Source of the DNA: CAYWNK01 sp964459495
GTDB taxonomy: Bacteria; Planctomycetota; UBA1135; GCA-002686595
Assembly: GCA_964459495.1 (NCBI GenBank)
Contig: CAYWNK010000001.1
Location: 49,377 to 113,376, forward strand
DNA: 64,000 nt
Reading direction: 5' to 3'
The translations under genes were made by a program, and so were the position numbers. Shown piece by piece: positions 45,859-56,031 of this stretch. Position 1 is the first letter of the stretch. Every line of letters starts with the position of its first letter. The notes beneath the pieces are model-generated. The model did no database searches and was not told the origin of the DNA. It saw only the letters and a list, made by a program, of their open reading frames with translations.

Positions 45859-48669
45859 TCAGACCTTCTCGACGTCGACGACGGTGTCGTGGAAGGCCTG
45901 CTGGCCGGAGATCGGGTCGGGCGAGATCGCCAGGATCCTGTTCTGCGCCCAGCCGTTGCCGCGATTGCGCTGCCAAGCCTTGGGGTCGCCGCCGGACTCG
46001 TCTTCCCACCACATGTTGCGCTCCCAATCGGGGTCGCGCATGCCCTTGAGGTCCATGCCGGCGGACTGGCTGCCCACGTCCGCCTTCTTGCCCCGGGCCA
46101 CGTTGGTGTATTCCCAGTGGCCGACCGAGTTCGAGATCGCGATTGCGCGCGGATGGATGGCCTTGGTGATCACCACCGGCAGCTCGAGCACATCATCGAT
46201 CGGACCTTCACCGAGCCGTAGGTTCGGGGCCATGCGGTTCAGGTACTTGGACCGGTAGCCGCGCAGCCGCACGAAGTCTCCATCGGCGAGCCCGAAGCGT
46301 GCCGCGGTGTCGGGGTGCATCCAGGCGGGGTTCGAGTGCACGATCTCCGAGCACCACTTCAGGTTGGCCGTCCGCCCGTGGTTGTGCACGTTCCACTTGA
46401 ACGAGGTCATCACGAGCTGATTGTCCTTCAGCTCCTGGTGCTCTGAGATGGGCTCGTACTTGGGCCAGGGATAGAGGTCGTACTCGTTGCCCTTGTGGTA
46501 GTCGGGGCGGTTCTTGCCCTTGGAGTTTGCCAGCTTGGTGAGTTCGGTCGTGTCCTCGTTTCGACCGGTCTTGGCCACGAACTCGGACACGACTTCAAAC
46601 TTGCGGCTTGGCGTCTTGAAGCCACGGATCGGCTTGCCGTCGACAACGATGCCGATGCCCTTGCCGTCCTTGGTGTAGATGCCGGTGCTTTCGTCGAGGA
46701 TCGCGCCCTCGAGGTCGGCCTCGGACAGCGGCCGCATGTAGGGCTCGAAGTAGGGCTCCTGGTCGGGGTCTTCGAAGGCGCCGACCTCCTCCAGGAACTC
46801 CATCGGAGAGCTGTAGCGCGAGTCGTCGTAGGGGACGTCCTTCGTCCACTCGGCCATGTAGTTCTCGACCGTGCGCTCGGGGTAGTGCGCTTCCATCCCG
46901 TCGCCGATGCGGCGCGCGAGCTCGGGGAAGATCTCGCGGATGTCCTTGGCCTCGCCGAGCGCGTCGATCATCGGACGGCGCATCGAGAGGTAGGGCTTCA
47001 GGTTGTACGCGCCGCGCGCGTCCACGTCCCAGCGCTCCATGTACGTAGCCCAAGGCAGGACCATGTCGGCGAACGACGCGGTCTCGCTGAAGAAGGGGTT
47101 CACGCAGACGTGGAAGCCGATCTTGGATTCGTCCAGCATCACGTTGCGCGTGACGTTGGTCTCCGGCCAGGTCAACGGCGAGTCGAGGTTGTACGACATG
47201 TACACCTTGATCTTCGCGCGGTCCTGGGCGAGGTAGTGGTAGACGATCTCGCCCACGCGCATCGTGTTCCAGACGTTCGCCAGCGCGAACTCCGGCGGGT
47301 CGGCCAGCAGGGACGCGACCTTGGGCTTGGGCGCCATCTTCGGCGGTGCGAAGCGCTTGGTGTCCACGCCACCGGTGTACATCCAGCACCAGCCGCCGTG
47401 CTTACCGACGCTGCCGACGAGGCCGTTGAGCAGCCCGATCGCCCGGTCGTTCCAGTAGCCGTTCACGTGCGCGGACGATCCGCGGTTGCACATGGTCGTG
47501 GCTTCCGGAGCAGCCGCTGCGAATTCGCGTGCGATGCGGGCGATGTCGTCCGCGGGGACGCTCGAGATCGTCTCTGCCCAGGCGGGTGTGTAGTCCGCCA
47601 GCTGCGCGGCGAGTTCCTCGATGGAGCAGTTGAACCAGGTCCCAACGAACTTCTCGTCGTAGAGCTTCTCGGTGATGATGACGTGGGCCATCGCCAGCGC
47701 GATCGCGCCGTCGGTGCCTGGCATCGGCATGTAGAACTCGTCGGAGTTCCCCGCCGTGTTCGACATGCGCACGTCGAAGGTCACCAGCTTGGCGCCGTTC
47801 TGGAAGCGGCCGCGCTGCAGGCGCTGGGCGCCGGCGATGTGGCCTTGGTGCGCCTCGAACATGTTGGAGCCGAAGTTCAGCACGTACTTGGCGTGCTCGT
47901 AGTCGCCCAGGTCCCAGTCGGACTCGAACAGGTAGGTCAGGTTGGCCGCGCGGCGCGCCGCTGAGCACAGACCGCGGTGGTTGAGCTGGGTGTTCGTTCC
48001 GAAGGCCCGCAGGAAGGCCGCGATCGCGTCCTTGGTTCGGCTGCGGCCCTGATGGAAGGCGAACTCCTCGGGCCGTCCGCTCTGGCGCACCTCCCGCAAG
48101 CGGTCGGCCAACTCGTCGTAGGCCTCGTCCCATGTGATGCGCTTCCAGCGGCCGTCGCCGCGCTCGCCCACGCGGCGGATCGGGAAGAGCAGGCGCTCGG
48201 GGTGGTACTGGTGGTTCAGCGCCGACTGGCCGCGGGCACACAGCTTGCCCTGGCTGTTGGGATCCGCGGGGTTGCCCTCGACCTTGATGATGCGCTCGTC
48301 CTTGACGATGCCGGTGATGCCGCAGACCGTCGAGCACAGCTGGCACATGCCGTGCACGCGATCGACGTCCGCGTACTTATCGGGGTCGGGGAAACTCACC
48401 TTGCGGTTCGGGCCCGGCAGGAGACACACGCCGGGGGCCTTGGCCTCGTAGGGAACTCCCGCGCGGCGCTGCCAGACGGCGGCGTTCTCCTCGTCGGTGG
48501 GCGTGCGCGGAGCGGTCGCCGTTCCCTGGCTCGAATCCTGGGCTCTCCCGCCGGCACTCTTGCCCCGGCGGAATGCCCCCTCGCCGCTGGTGCAGCCCGC
48601 GCCAGCTCCCGCGGCCAGCAGGCCGCCAAGTCGGAGAAAGCCGCGACGGTTGGGTCGTTGGGCGCTCAC
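45859..48669 (-). CDS. Tat-exported molybdopterin oxidoreductase, catalytic subunit (CISM/DMSO reductase family)
   Basis: 936 aa from a GTG overlapping the previous stop (GTGA). Tat signal NRRGFLRLGG (Arg8-Arg9) with a following GAGAGC (Cys26) that could be a lipobox. The [4Fe-4S] site is C109-x2-C112-x3-C116...C144. Cys235 in LNHRGLCSAARR is the likely molybdenum ligand, as in polysulfide and thiosulfate reductase relatives. Late MGD-binding segments (HNHGRTANL, NSVGHWEYTNVARG) are present. The family reduces or oxidises sulfur, arsenic or other oxyanions outside the cytoplasm; the substrate is not decidable from motifs. Neighbours supply the Fe-S partner and a chaperone but no quinone-linked membrane anchor. 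Confidence 0.88.
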   Translation of the reverse strand: MSAQRPNRRGFLRLGGLLAAGAGAGCTSGEGAFRRGKSAGGRAQDSSQGTATAPRTPTDEENAAVWQRRAGVPYEAKAPGVCLLPGPNRKVSFPDPDKYADVDRVHGMCQLCSTVCGITGIVKDERIIKVEGNPADPNSQGKLCARGQSALNHQYHPERLLFPIRRVGERGDGRWKRITWDEAYDELADRLREVRQSGRPEEFAFHQGRSRTKDAIAAFLRAFGTNTQLNHRGLCSAARRAANLTYLFESDWDLGDYEHAKYVLNFGSNMFEAHQGHIAGAQRLQRGRFQNGAKLVTFDVRMSNTAGNSDEFYMPMPGTDGAIALAMAHVIITEKLYDEKFVGTWFNCSIEELAAQLADYTPAWAETISSVPADDIARIAREFAAAAPEATTMCNRGSSAHVNGYWNDRAIGLLNGLVGSVGKHGGWCWMYTGGVDTKRFAPPKMAPKPKVASLLADPPEFALANVWNTMRVGEIVYHYLAQDRAKIKVYMSYNLDSPLTWPETNVTRNVMLDESKIGFHVCVNPFFSETASFADMVLPWATYMERWDVDARGAYNLKPYLSMRRPMIDALGEAKDIREIFPELARRIGDGMEAHYPERTVENYMAEWTKDVPYDDSRYSSPMEFLEEVGAFEDPDQEPYFEPYMRPLSEADLEGAILDESTGIYTKDGKGIGIVVDGKPIRGFKTPSRKFEVVSEFVAKTGRNEDTTELTKLANSKGKNRPDYHKGNEYDLYPWPKYEPISEHQELKDNQLVMTSFKWNVHNHGRTANLKWCSEIVHSNPAWMHPDTAARFGLADGDFVRLRGYRSKYLNRMAPNLRLGEGPIDDVLELPVVITKAIHPRAIAISNSVGHWEYTNVARGKKADVGSQSAGMDLKGMRDPDWERNMWWEDESGGDPKAWQRNRGNGWAQNRILAISPDPISGQQAFHDTVVDVEKV

Positions 48670-49652
48670 TGCTGACCTCCCTTGGCTTCCGCGTCGTGCT
48701 CGTCCTCTCGAGCGGCGAGCATCTCGTCCACGGGGTGCGCGACGCGCTCATGGGGCGGCGTACCTTCCTTCCATTCGTAGACCGAGTAGGCATCGGGGTG
48801 ATAGCTCTGGCCCTTGCCCGGGATCTTCGTTTCCCAGGTGTCCATGGGGTGATCCTTGTCGGTCACAAACCACATGCGGGGCTCGGTCTTTTCTTCCTCC
48901 CGCAGGCGCTCAGCGCGCAGGCCGGTGGGCTCATCCGCGTCGATGGCGGCGAGCGCGATCGATGCCCTGGACTCGGGATCGTTCAGATCGCCGAAGAAGA
49001 GCGCCTCGCTGGGGCAGGTCGACTCGCAGGCCGGCGTCATGTCGTGCTCGATGCGGTGCGTGCAGTTGTGGCACTTGACCGCCTGGTTGGCGACCGGGTC
49101 GATGTAGATCGCGCCGTAGGGGCAGGCTTCCTTGCAGGCGGCGTGCCCGCTGCACTTGTCGTAGTTGACCTGCACCGAGCCGCCGGGACCCTTGTGCATC
49201 GCGCCACAGGGGCAGGCTTTGATGCAGGGGGCGTCCTCGCAGTGGTGACAGGCCATGGGCACCATGATGCGCGCCTGGGAACCGCCTTCCTTTTCGTGAT
49301 CGTGGTAGATCGTCTGGCGGATGAAGCTACCCAGGGGCACATCGTTCTCGGCCTTGCAGGCGACTTCGCAGGCGTGGCAGCCGAAGCACTTGCGGGTGTC
49401 GACAACCCAGCCGTACTTCTTGCCGTCGTCGGGCGCCTTCATGCGATCCTCCCAAACCTCACGGGGCAAGAAGAGGCTGTCGTCCTGCGCGGGCTCCAGA
49501 GCTTCGGCGCCGAGCGCACCAGCGCCCAGGCCTCCGGCGAGGCTGCCCGCGAGCAAGTCGCGGCGATTGACGCCATTCCCGGACGGACATGCGGGCGAGG
49601 TGGCGGGTTCTGGATTGGCGGGATCGGGGCCGGATTGGTGATCTTGGGACAT
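48666..49652 (-). CDS. Four-cluster ferredoxin-like electron transfer subunit with own Tat signal
   Basis: 328 aa from ATG ending at 49652. An RR motif (NRRDLLAGS, Arg30-Arg31) and hydrophobic stretch give a Tat signal after an unusually long 29-residue lead. Cluster motifs: C89/C92/C95/C99; C135/C138/C143/C147; C167/H170/C173/C177; C194/C197/C209/C213. The third is CSGHAAC, with His where Cys is usual. The long C-terminal tail (~115 residues) after the fourth motif is polar. It is the DmsB/PhsB-type partner of the following catalytic gene, passing electrons to or from the active site. First gene of the three-gene unit; the start lies 86 bp past the methyltransferase stop. Confidence 0.88.
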   Translation of the reverse strand: MSQDHQSGPDPANPEPATSPACPSGNGVNRRDLLAGSLAGGLGAGALGAEALEPAQDDSLFLPREVWEDRMKAPDDGKKYGWVVDTRKCFGCHACEVACKAENDVPLGSFIRQTIYHDHEKEGGSQARIMVPMACHHCEDAPCIKACPCGAMHKGPGGSVQVNYDKCSGHAACKEACPYGAIYIDPVANQAVKCHNCTHRIEHDMTPACESTCPSEALFFGDLNDPESRASIALAAIDADEPTGLRAERLREEEKTEPRMWFVTDKDHPMDTWETKIPGKGQSYHPDAYSVYEWKEGTPPHERVAHPVDEMLAAREDEHDAEAKGGQQ

Positions 49653-49738
49653 GTGGTCGCAAACAAGACTGCGGCGAAAGCGAAGAACGGCCGACTACCT
49701 TCTGTGATGCGCCGGAAGGCGTCAATCAGCAGATTGGC

Positions 49739-50634
49739 TCAGACTTTCGATTCGCTGTTTGGCGTCCAGTTGTGAAACTCGGGATCGGCAAATTCGAGCC
49801 GCTTGGACATGACCCGAAGGGCCTCTTCGCTCGCGTCCATCCCGAGGGCATGGCGACCCTGGCGAACGGCCGATTCGAGGGTGGTACCGCTGCCCGCGAA
49901 GCAGTCCAGCACTGTATCCCCAGGGTTCGAGTGCACCGCGACGATGCGGTTGATCACCCCCAGCGGCTTCTGCGTGGGGTAGCCCGTGCGCTCCTTGCCC
50001 GTGGGACTGACGATCGTGTGCCACCACGTATCGGTGGGCGTCTTGCCGCGCTTCGCCTTCTCGGCCGTCACCAGGCCGGGGGCCATGTAAGGAATGCGAT
50101 CGATGTCGTCGTATCGATACGTGAATCGCTTTGCATCCTTGGTGTACCAGAGGATGTTGTCGTGCTTGGCTGGCCAGCGCTTCTTCGACCTCGCGCCGTA
50201 GTCGTAGGCCCAGATGATTTCATTCTGGAAACAGTCGCGTCCAAAGATTGCGTCGCACAAAACCTTGGCGTAGTGGACCTCGCGGTAGTCCAGGTGCAGA
50301 AAGAAGCTGCCCGTGGGAGCCAGCACCCTCGATAGCTCGACCAGGCGGGGCTCGAGGAAGGCGAGGAAGTCGTCGAACGAGTCCGCGAAGGAGCGCGAGC
50401 CCAGTGCAACGGTCTTGTAGCGCTTTCCCTGAAAGCCGGTCCGCTTGCTGTCCTCGTCGCGCACGCTCTTGGTGCGCGTGCGCGTTTGGACCCTGCCCGT
50501 ATTGAAGGGCGGGTCGATGTACACAAGGTCCACCGATCCGTCCGCCAGCGCGGGCAGCAGTGCGAGATTGTCCCCGAGGTGGATGTCGAGAGACGGAGGC
50601 GGGGGCTCGCCGCTTTCGTCCCCGAACAGGCTCA

Positions 50635-50635
<1 letters not shown>
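49739..50635 (-). CDS. Orphan DNA methyltransferase (N6-adenine/N4-cytosine type)
   Basis: 298 aa. The ATG overlaps the cystathionine beta-synthase stop (ATGA). Catalytic motif IV is DPPF (residues 41-44, in VDLVYIDPPFNTG); the SAM-binding motif I is DCFAGSGTT near residue 240, so the motif order IV...I marks a beta-class amino-methyltransferase. A KRWPAKHDNILWYTK segment and TQKPLGVINRI are also typical. There is no restriction endonuclease, specificity subunit or other phage-defence gene alongside, so it is probably a regulatory or epigenetic enzyme. Target sequence unknown. Confidence 0.88.
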
Positions 50636-52029
<1,394 letters not shown>

Positions 52030-52041
52030 AGCCTGCACAGT

Positions 52042-52413
52042 CTACTCAAGGCTTCCGCCCGGGGGCCCCGCTAGATAGGTGCCGCTGGGACCAAGTTGCA
52101 CGGGCAGGACGGCGATTCGGGTCCCCTTGCCCTCGTCCTTGGGGGACGCTGTGCAGGCGCCTGTTTGGACGGAGTAGGACCACAGGTGCCAGGGGCAGGT
52201 CACTTCGTCGCCCTGGACGGTGCCCTGGAAGAGGGGCCCGAGCATGTGGGGGCAGAAGCACTCCGCAGCGTGGACCTGGGCCGCGGGGTCGTCCTTGGGG
52301 CCGGTTGGATAGAGGGCGAATTCTCCCCAGGGGGCCCGGAAGGGCTGGGGTCTGCCCTCGGCCAGGTCCTCGGGCCGGATTCCCGTGTCGTGCGGCAGGT
52401 GGTCGCGGGGCAT
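52042..52413 (-). CDS. Rieske [2Fe-2S] protein
   Basis: 123 aa. Cluster ligands Cys54 and His56 in FCPHMLGPL, and Cys73 and His76 in VTCPWHLWSY, fit a Rieske-type ferredoxin with the usual 16-residue spacing. The usual CPWHG glycine is Leu here. No membrane helix or signal peptide is seen, so it is a soluble electron carrier, perhaps for an oxygenase encoded elsewhere. The cystathionine beta-synthase ATG lies 12 bp downstream, so the genes are probably co-transcribed. Divergent from rnhC with 36 bp between starts. Confidence 0.88.
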   Translation of the reverse strand: MPRDHLPHDTGIRPEDLAEGRPQPFRAPWGEFALYPTGPKDDPAAQVHAAECFCPHMLGPLFQGTVQGDEVTCPWHLWSYSVQTGACTASPKDEGKGTRIAVLPVQLGPSGTYLAGPPGGSLE

Positions 52414-52449
52414 GGAGACAACGTTACCAAGTGGCTAGCCTGGGGGGCT

Positions 52450-53364
52450 GTGAGCACCAACACGCAAGTCATCGTCGTGCCCGAGGCCGAGCGGGAGCCC
52501 CTCAGGGAGCGCCTTGGCCAGGGGGCTTTTGAATGGCGCCAGCCACCCCACTCCGAGTTCGGGGTCAAGGGGGAGGGCGTCGTGGTCACCCTGTACCGCT
52601 CGGGCAAGCTCGTCGTCCAAGGGGCCGACCCCGAAGCGTTCCTCGTGCGCTACGGCGTTCAAGGGGACGCGGCGGCTGGGAAATCGTCCTCATCCTCGAA
52701 GGCGGCCTCGGAGGAAGGGGACGCCATCGCCCAAACGCTGGTCACGACCGTGGGGTCGGACGAGACGGGCAAGGGCGACTTCTTTGGGCCGCTGGTCGTC
52801 GCTGCGGTGCGCATCGAGCCCGAGCAGGCCGAGGGCCTCAGCGCGGAGGGGGTCACCGACTCCAAGAAGATCACCGACAAGAGTGCCCTACGCCTCGGCG
52901 CGCTGATTCGTGGGGCGCTGCCCTGCGCGGTCGTGCGGCTGGACCCGGCGGACTACAACGCGCGCTATCCCAAGTACAAGGGGCTCAACCCGCTGCTGGC
53001 GGATCTGCACGCGGAGGCGATCGGTGAGCTCGTCCAGCCCGGGATGCGGGTCGTCGTCGACAAGTTCGCGGCCGACTCGGTGATGCGCAAGGCCCTGGGG
53101 GACCTCGACGTCGAGCTGGTGCAGGCGGCCCGGGCGGAGCGCAATGCGGCGGTGGCCGCGGCCTCGATCGTCGCGCGCGCGGAGTTCCTGCTGGCCCTGG
53201 ACGAGCTGGGGGAAACGGTGGGACAGTCGTTGCACAAGGGCGCGGGCGCTCCGGTGGACAAGGTCGGGGTGAAGCTCGTGCGCGAGCACGGCCATGACGT
53301 GCTCGAGACCGTCGCCAAGCTGCACTTCAAGAACACGAACAAGATCATGGCCCGGCTAGGCTGA
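52450..53364 (+). CDS. rnhC: Ribonuclease HIII
   Basis: 304 aa from GTG 52450; the upstream in-frame extension is antisense to the Rieske gene. An N-terminal TBP-like substrate-binding domain (residues ~1-75) is followed by a Ser-rich linker and the catalytic RNase H2-like fold starting VGSDETGKGDFFGPLVVAA with Asp104-Glu105. Later acidic positions lie in VTDSKKITDK and VVVDKFAAD, and the C-terminal AAASIVARAEFL segment is conserved. The Asp-Glu-Gly-type start distinguishes HIII from HII. It degrades RNA in RNA-DNA hybrids. dapF follows 7 bp downstream. Confidence 0.9.
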   Translation: MSTNTQVIVVPEAEREPLRERLGQGAFEWRQPPHSEFGVKGEGVVVTLYRSGKLVVQGADPEAFLVRYGVQGDAAAGKSSSSSKAASEEGDAIAQTLVTTVGSDETGKGDFFGPLVVAAVRIEPEQAEGLSAEGVTDSKKITDKSALRLGALIRGALPCAVVRLDPADYNARYPKYKGLNPLLADLHAEAIGELVQPGMRVVVDKFAADSVMRKALGDLDVELVQAARAERNAAVAAASIVARAEFLLALDELGETVGQSLHKGAGAPVDKVGVKLVREHGHDVLETVAKLHFKNTNKIMARLG

Positions 53365-53371
53365 CCCCATT

Positions 53372-54193
53372 TTGGCCAAAAAGCCCGCTGCCCTGGAGCT
53401 CCTGCCCGTCGAGGGCACGGGCAATCGCTTTCTGCTGCTCGACGGCATGCGCGGACCCGTGCCCGACAATCCGGGCGGGCTGGCCTTGGCCCTGTGTCGG
53501 GCGGGAAGCGGTCCGGCGTTTCGGCCCGACGGGCTCCTGGTCCTGCAGCGGCCCAGCCCCGAGGGGGCGCCGGCGCTGGTGCGCATGGTGCTCTACAACG
53601 CCGACGGGTCTCGGCCTGAGGCCTGCGGCAATGGTCTGCGGTGCATCGCGCGCGTGGCTGTGCAGCGCAGGCATGCCCCGGCCGGCGAGTTTCGGGTCGA
53701 AACGGATGCGGGGATTCGCCGCGTGCGTGTGGAGGCCGGCGAGGGCCCGGTGACGGTTGAGATGGGTCCGGCGGAGGTGGCAGCAGAGCCAGAGACGTTG
53801 ATGCTGGCGGGTCCCGACGGCGAGTTGAGCGGGACGCGGGTGAGCATGGGCAATCCGCACTTCGTGCTCAGTCCGGAGGCCTGGACTGACGAAAGAGTCG
53901 CGCGGATCGGGGCCCAAATCGCGACGCACGACGCGTTTCCCGACGGAGTCAACGTGGGGTTCCCCACCGAGCGCTCCGACGGCGGCATCGATTTGCGGGT
54001 GTTCGAGCGCGGTGTGGGCGAGACCAGGGCCTGCGGTACGGGCGCGTGCGCGGCTGTCGCTGTCGCTGGTCGGCTTGGACAGCCGGGGCAGGGCGGTCCG
54101 GACCGGGTCCATCTGGCGGGTGGGATCTTGGACGTGGAGCGCGACGAGGCCGGTGTCCTTTGGCTGACCGGCGCCGTGAACGTCGGGGGATAA
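53372..54193 (+). CDS. dapF: Diaminopimelate epimerase
   Basis: 273 aa from TTG 53372, the only usable start between the rnhC stop and the conserved GTGNRFLLLDG. The two catalytic cysteines are Cys85 in EACGNGLRC and Cys222 in TRACGTGACA. NADGS, SMGNPHFV and DGVNVGF motifs are in place. It converts L,L- to meso-diaminopimelate for lysine and peptidoglycan. The TTG lies inside a 12-bp palindrome (53370-53381) of unknown significance. The gene is intact and length is usual. Confidence 0.9.
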   Translation: MAKKPAALELLPVEGTGNRFLLLDGMRGPVPDNPGGLALALCRAGSGPAFRPDGLLVLQRPSPEGAPALVRMVLYNADGSRPEACGNGLRCIARVAVQRRHAPAGEFRVETDAGIRRVRVEAGEGPVTVEMGPAEVAAEPETLMLAGPDGELSGTRVSMGNPHFVLSPEAWTDERVARIGAQIATHDAFPDGVNVGFPTERSDGGIDLRVFERGVGETRACGTGACAAVAVAGRLGQPGQGGPDRVHLAGGILDVERDEAGVLWLTGAVNVGG

Positions 54194-54240
54194 GGTGGCG
54201 AGAAAGTCGGGGTGGGACGGGTTACGATGAAGAGTCACCC

Positions 54241-55878
54241 ATGGGCTTCCTCGTTCCGATCTTGCTCGCCGCGGGCGTGCTAGCCCTGGGGCAGACGGAG
54301 AAGATCAGTGGCCTGGAGCTGCCGGCCGCCGTTCCGCTCCTGGCGGCGCTGCCCTACGCGCTCGCTGAAATCACGCGCCGGCGTGCGATGAAGGGCTCGT
54401 TCCGGGTAGCCGCGATGCTCTCCCGGTTCAGCAGCCTCGGCGGCGTGCTGGCCTACTGGTTTGCGGTTTGGGGTCTGGGGTGGCTGCAGAGCGTGCGGCG
54501 CTGGACGGGGCAGCCCCTGGGCTTGGACGACTGGCCCCAGGCGGGGTTGCTGCTGGCCTTCGCGCCGTTCGTCGTGTTCCAGCTGGGGGCGATCGACGCC
54601 GAGGTGCGCACGACCCAGCCGCCAGGCCCGGGGCGGCGTCGTTCCTTCGTCTTTCAGGGCCGCATGTTCCTATCGGCCCTGACACCGCTCGCGCTCTACG
54701 TCCTGGTCTCGGTGTTCATCGGCCTCAGCCCCTGGGTGCAGGCCCATGTGGAGTGGGTTGATCTGATCGGCGCAATCTTCGTCGCGGGTCTTCTTGCGGT
54801 GCTAGGCACGTTCCTGCCCAGCATTCTGCGCAATACCTGGGAAACGGTGCCGTTGCCAGCGGGGCCCCAGCGGACGCTATTCGAAGTGGTCTCGTCGAAG
54901 GCGGACTTCACCGCGCGTGAAGTGCTGCTGTGGAAGACGGGCAACACCATGGCCAACGCTGCGATCGTGGGGATGACGCCGGGCAGGCGTGTGGTGCTGC
55001 TCTCCGACTACTTGCTGGGCATGCTCGACCCGCGCCAGCTTGCGACGGTGTTTGGGCACGAGATCGGTCACTCCAAGCGTCATCACGTGGCGGTGTTTCT
55101 GGGCTGGGCGCTGTTCTTCTTCCTTGGCGCGGATCTGCTGGTGCGCTGGATATTCGATGGCGACGAACTCCTTGGCACCGCGGTCCTGCTCGGCGCCCTG
55201 GTCCTCTGGTACGTGACCTTCGGCTGGCTGTCCCGGCGCTTCGAGCTCGAAGCCGACCTCTACAGCATGCAGCTCACCGGCGACCCCGAAGCCCTCATCG
55301 GCGCCCTCGAGCGCGTCGGAGGTCATTCCCGGGATACCTCCGGCTGGCGGCACTTTAGCACCCGCGACCGCGTGCGCTTCTTGCACCGCGCAGCGTTCGA
55401 CGAAGTCTTCCGGCTGCGCTTCATTCGCCGCATCCGTCTGTTGGGTCGCGCCGGCCTGATCCTCGGTTTCCTCGTCTGCGCCGGCCAACTTTGGGCGCGC
55501 GCCGGCAGCTGGTCCGAGGACCGCCTGCGCGTGCAGCTCGCGCTCGGCGACTACGGCGCGGTCGCGGAGCAGGCCGCCGAGATCGAGGAGGACTACCCCG
55601 AGTACTTAGAGCTCGCCCGCCTTGGCGTTCAAGTCGAGGACGAGCTGAAGTCCAAGCCCGGCGCAGCAGCCTTCGAGGACCGTCTGACCACGGCCCTAGG
55701 TGCCCAAGACTTCGAAGCCGCCCGCCGCTGGGCAGACCTCGCCGCACTCCGCGGCCGCCGCGACCTGATCCCGGTCGCCAACTGGCTCGCCGACACTACA
55801 GAACCCGGCGATGATGGCCCGCCCGAAGTCTCCGACCTGCCCGAGCCCTGGCGCACAAGGGCCACCGGGAAGCAGTAG
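54241..55878 (+). CDS. M48-type membrane zinc metalloprotease
   Basis: 545 aa from ATG 54241, 47 bp after dapF. Several hydrophobic helices lie in the first ~200 residues. The zinc-binding FGHEIGHSKRHH (His273, Glu274, His277) and the downstream third ligand RRFELEADLYS (Glu337) define an M48/HtpX/Ste24-like protease. Further helices follow (HHVAVFLGWALFFFLGADLL and LLGTAVLLGALVLWYVTFG). The C-terminal ~100 residues are helical and acidic, possibly TPR-like. Role likely quality control of membrane proteins; substrate unknown. Confidence 0.88.
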   Translation: MGFLVPILLAAGVLALGQTEKISGLELPAAVPLLAALPYALAEITRRRAMKGSFRVAAMLSRFSSLGGVLAYWFAVWGLGWLQSVRRWTGQPLGLDDWPQAGLLLAFAPFVVFQLGAIDAEVRTTQPPGPGRRRSFVFQGRMFLSALTPLALYVLVSVFIGLSPWVQAHVEWVDLIGAIFVAGLLAVLGTFLPSILRNTWETVPLPAGPQRTLFEVVSSKADFTAREVLLWKTGNTMANAAIVGMTPGRRVVLLSDYLLGMLDPRQLATVFGHEIGHSKRHHVAVFLGWALFFFLGADLLVRWIFDGDELLGTAVLLGALVLWYVTFGWLSRRFELEADLYSMQLTGDPEALIGALERVGGHSRDTSGWRHFSTRDRVRFLHRAAFDEVFRLRFIRRIRLLGRAGLILGFLVCAGQLWARAGSWSEDRLRVQLALGDYGAVAEQAAEIEEDYPEYLELARLGVQVEDELKSKPGAAAFEDRLTTALGAQDFEAARRWADLAALRGRRDLIPVANWLADTTEPGDDGPPEVSDLPEPWRTRATGKQ

Positions 55879-56031
55879 GCGATTCAGGCCTCGAGCAGGG
55901 CGTCGGCAGCTGTTCGGACCGGGCTGCCGCACTCGGCAGTCGCCGAGGAGGTTGTTGGAGGTCTTCGCCTTGGCCGGGCCGGGGCGGGCGGTTCCCAGGG
56001 TCCGAAGGACGATTGCTAGACTCCTCACCCG

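Noticed and set aside
46495..47964. 489-codon plus-strand frame
   Set aside because: Antisense to the molybdopterin oxidoreductase; Val/Gly/Arg-rich composition typical of antisense frames in high-GC coding DNA.
48573..49775. 400-codon plus-strand frame
   Set aside because: Antisense to the Fe-S subunit, whose cluster motifs are unambiguous.
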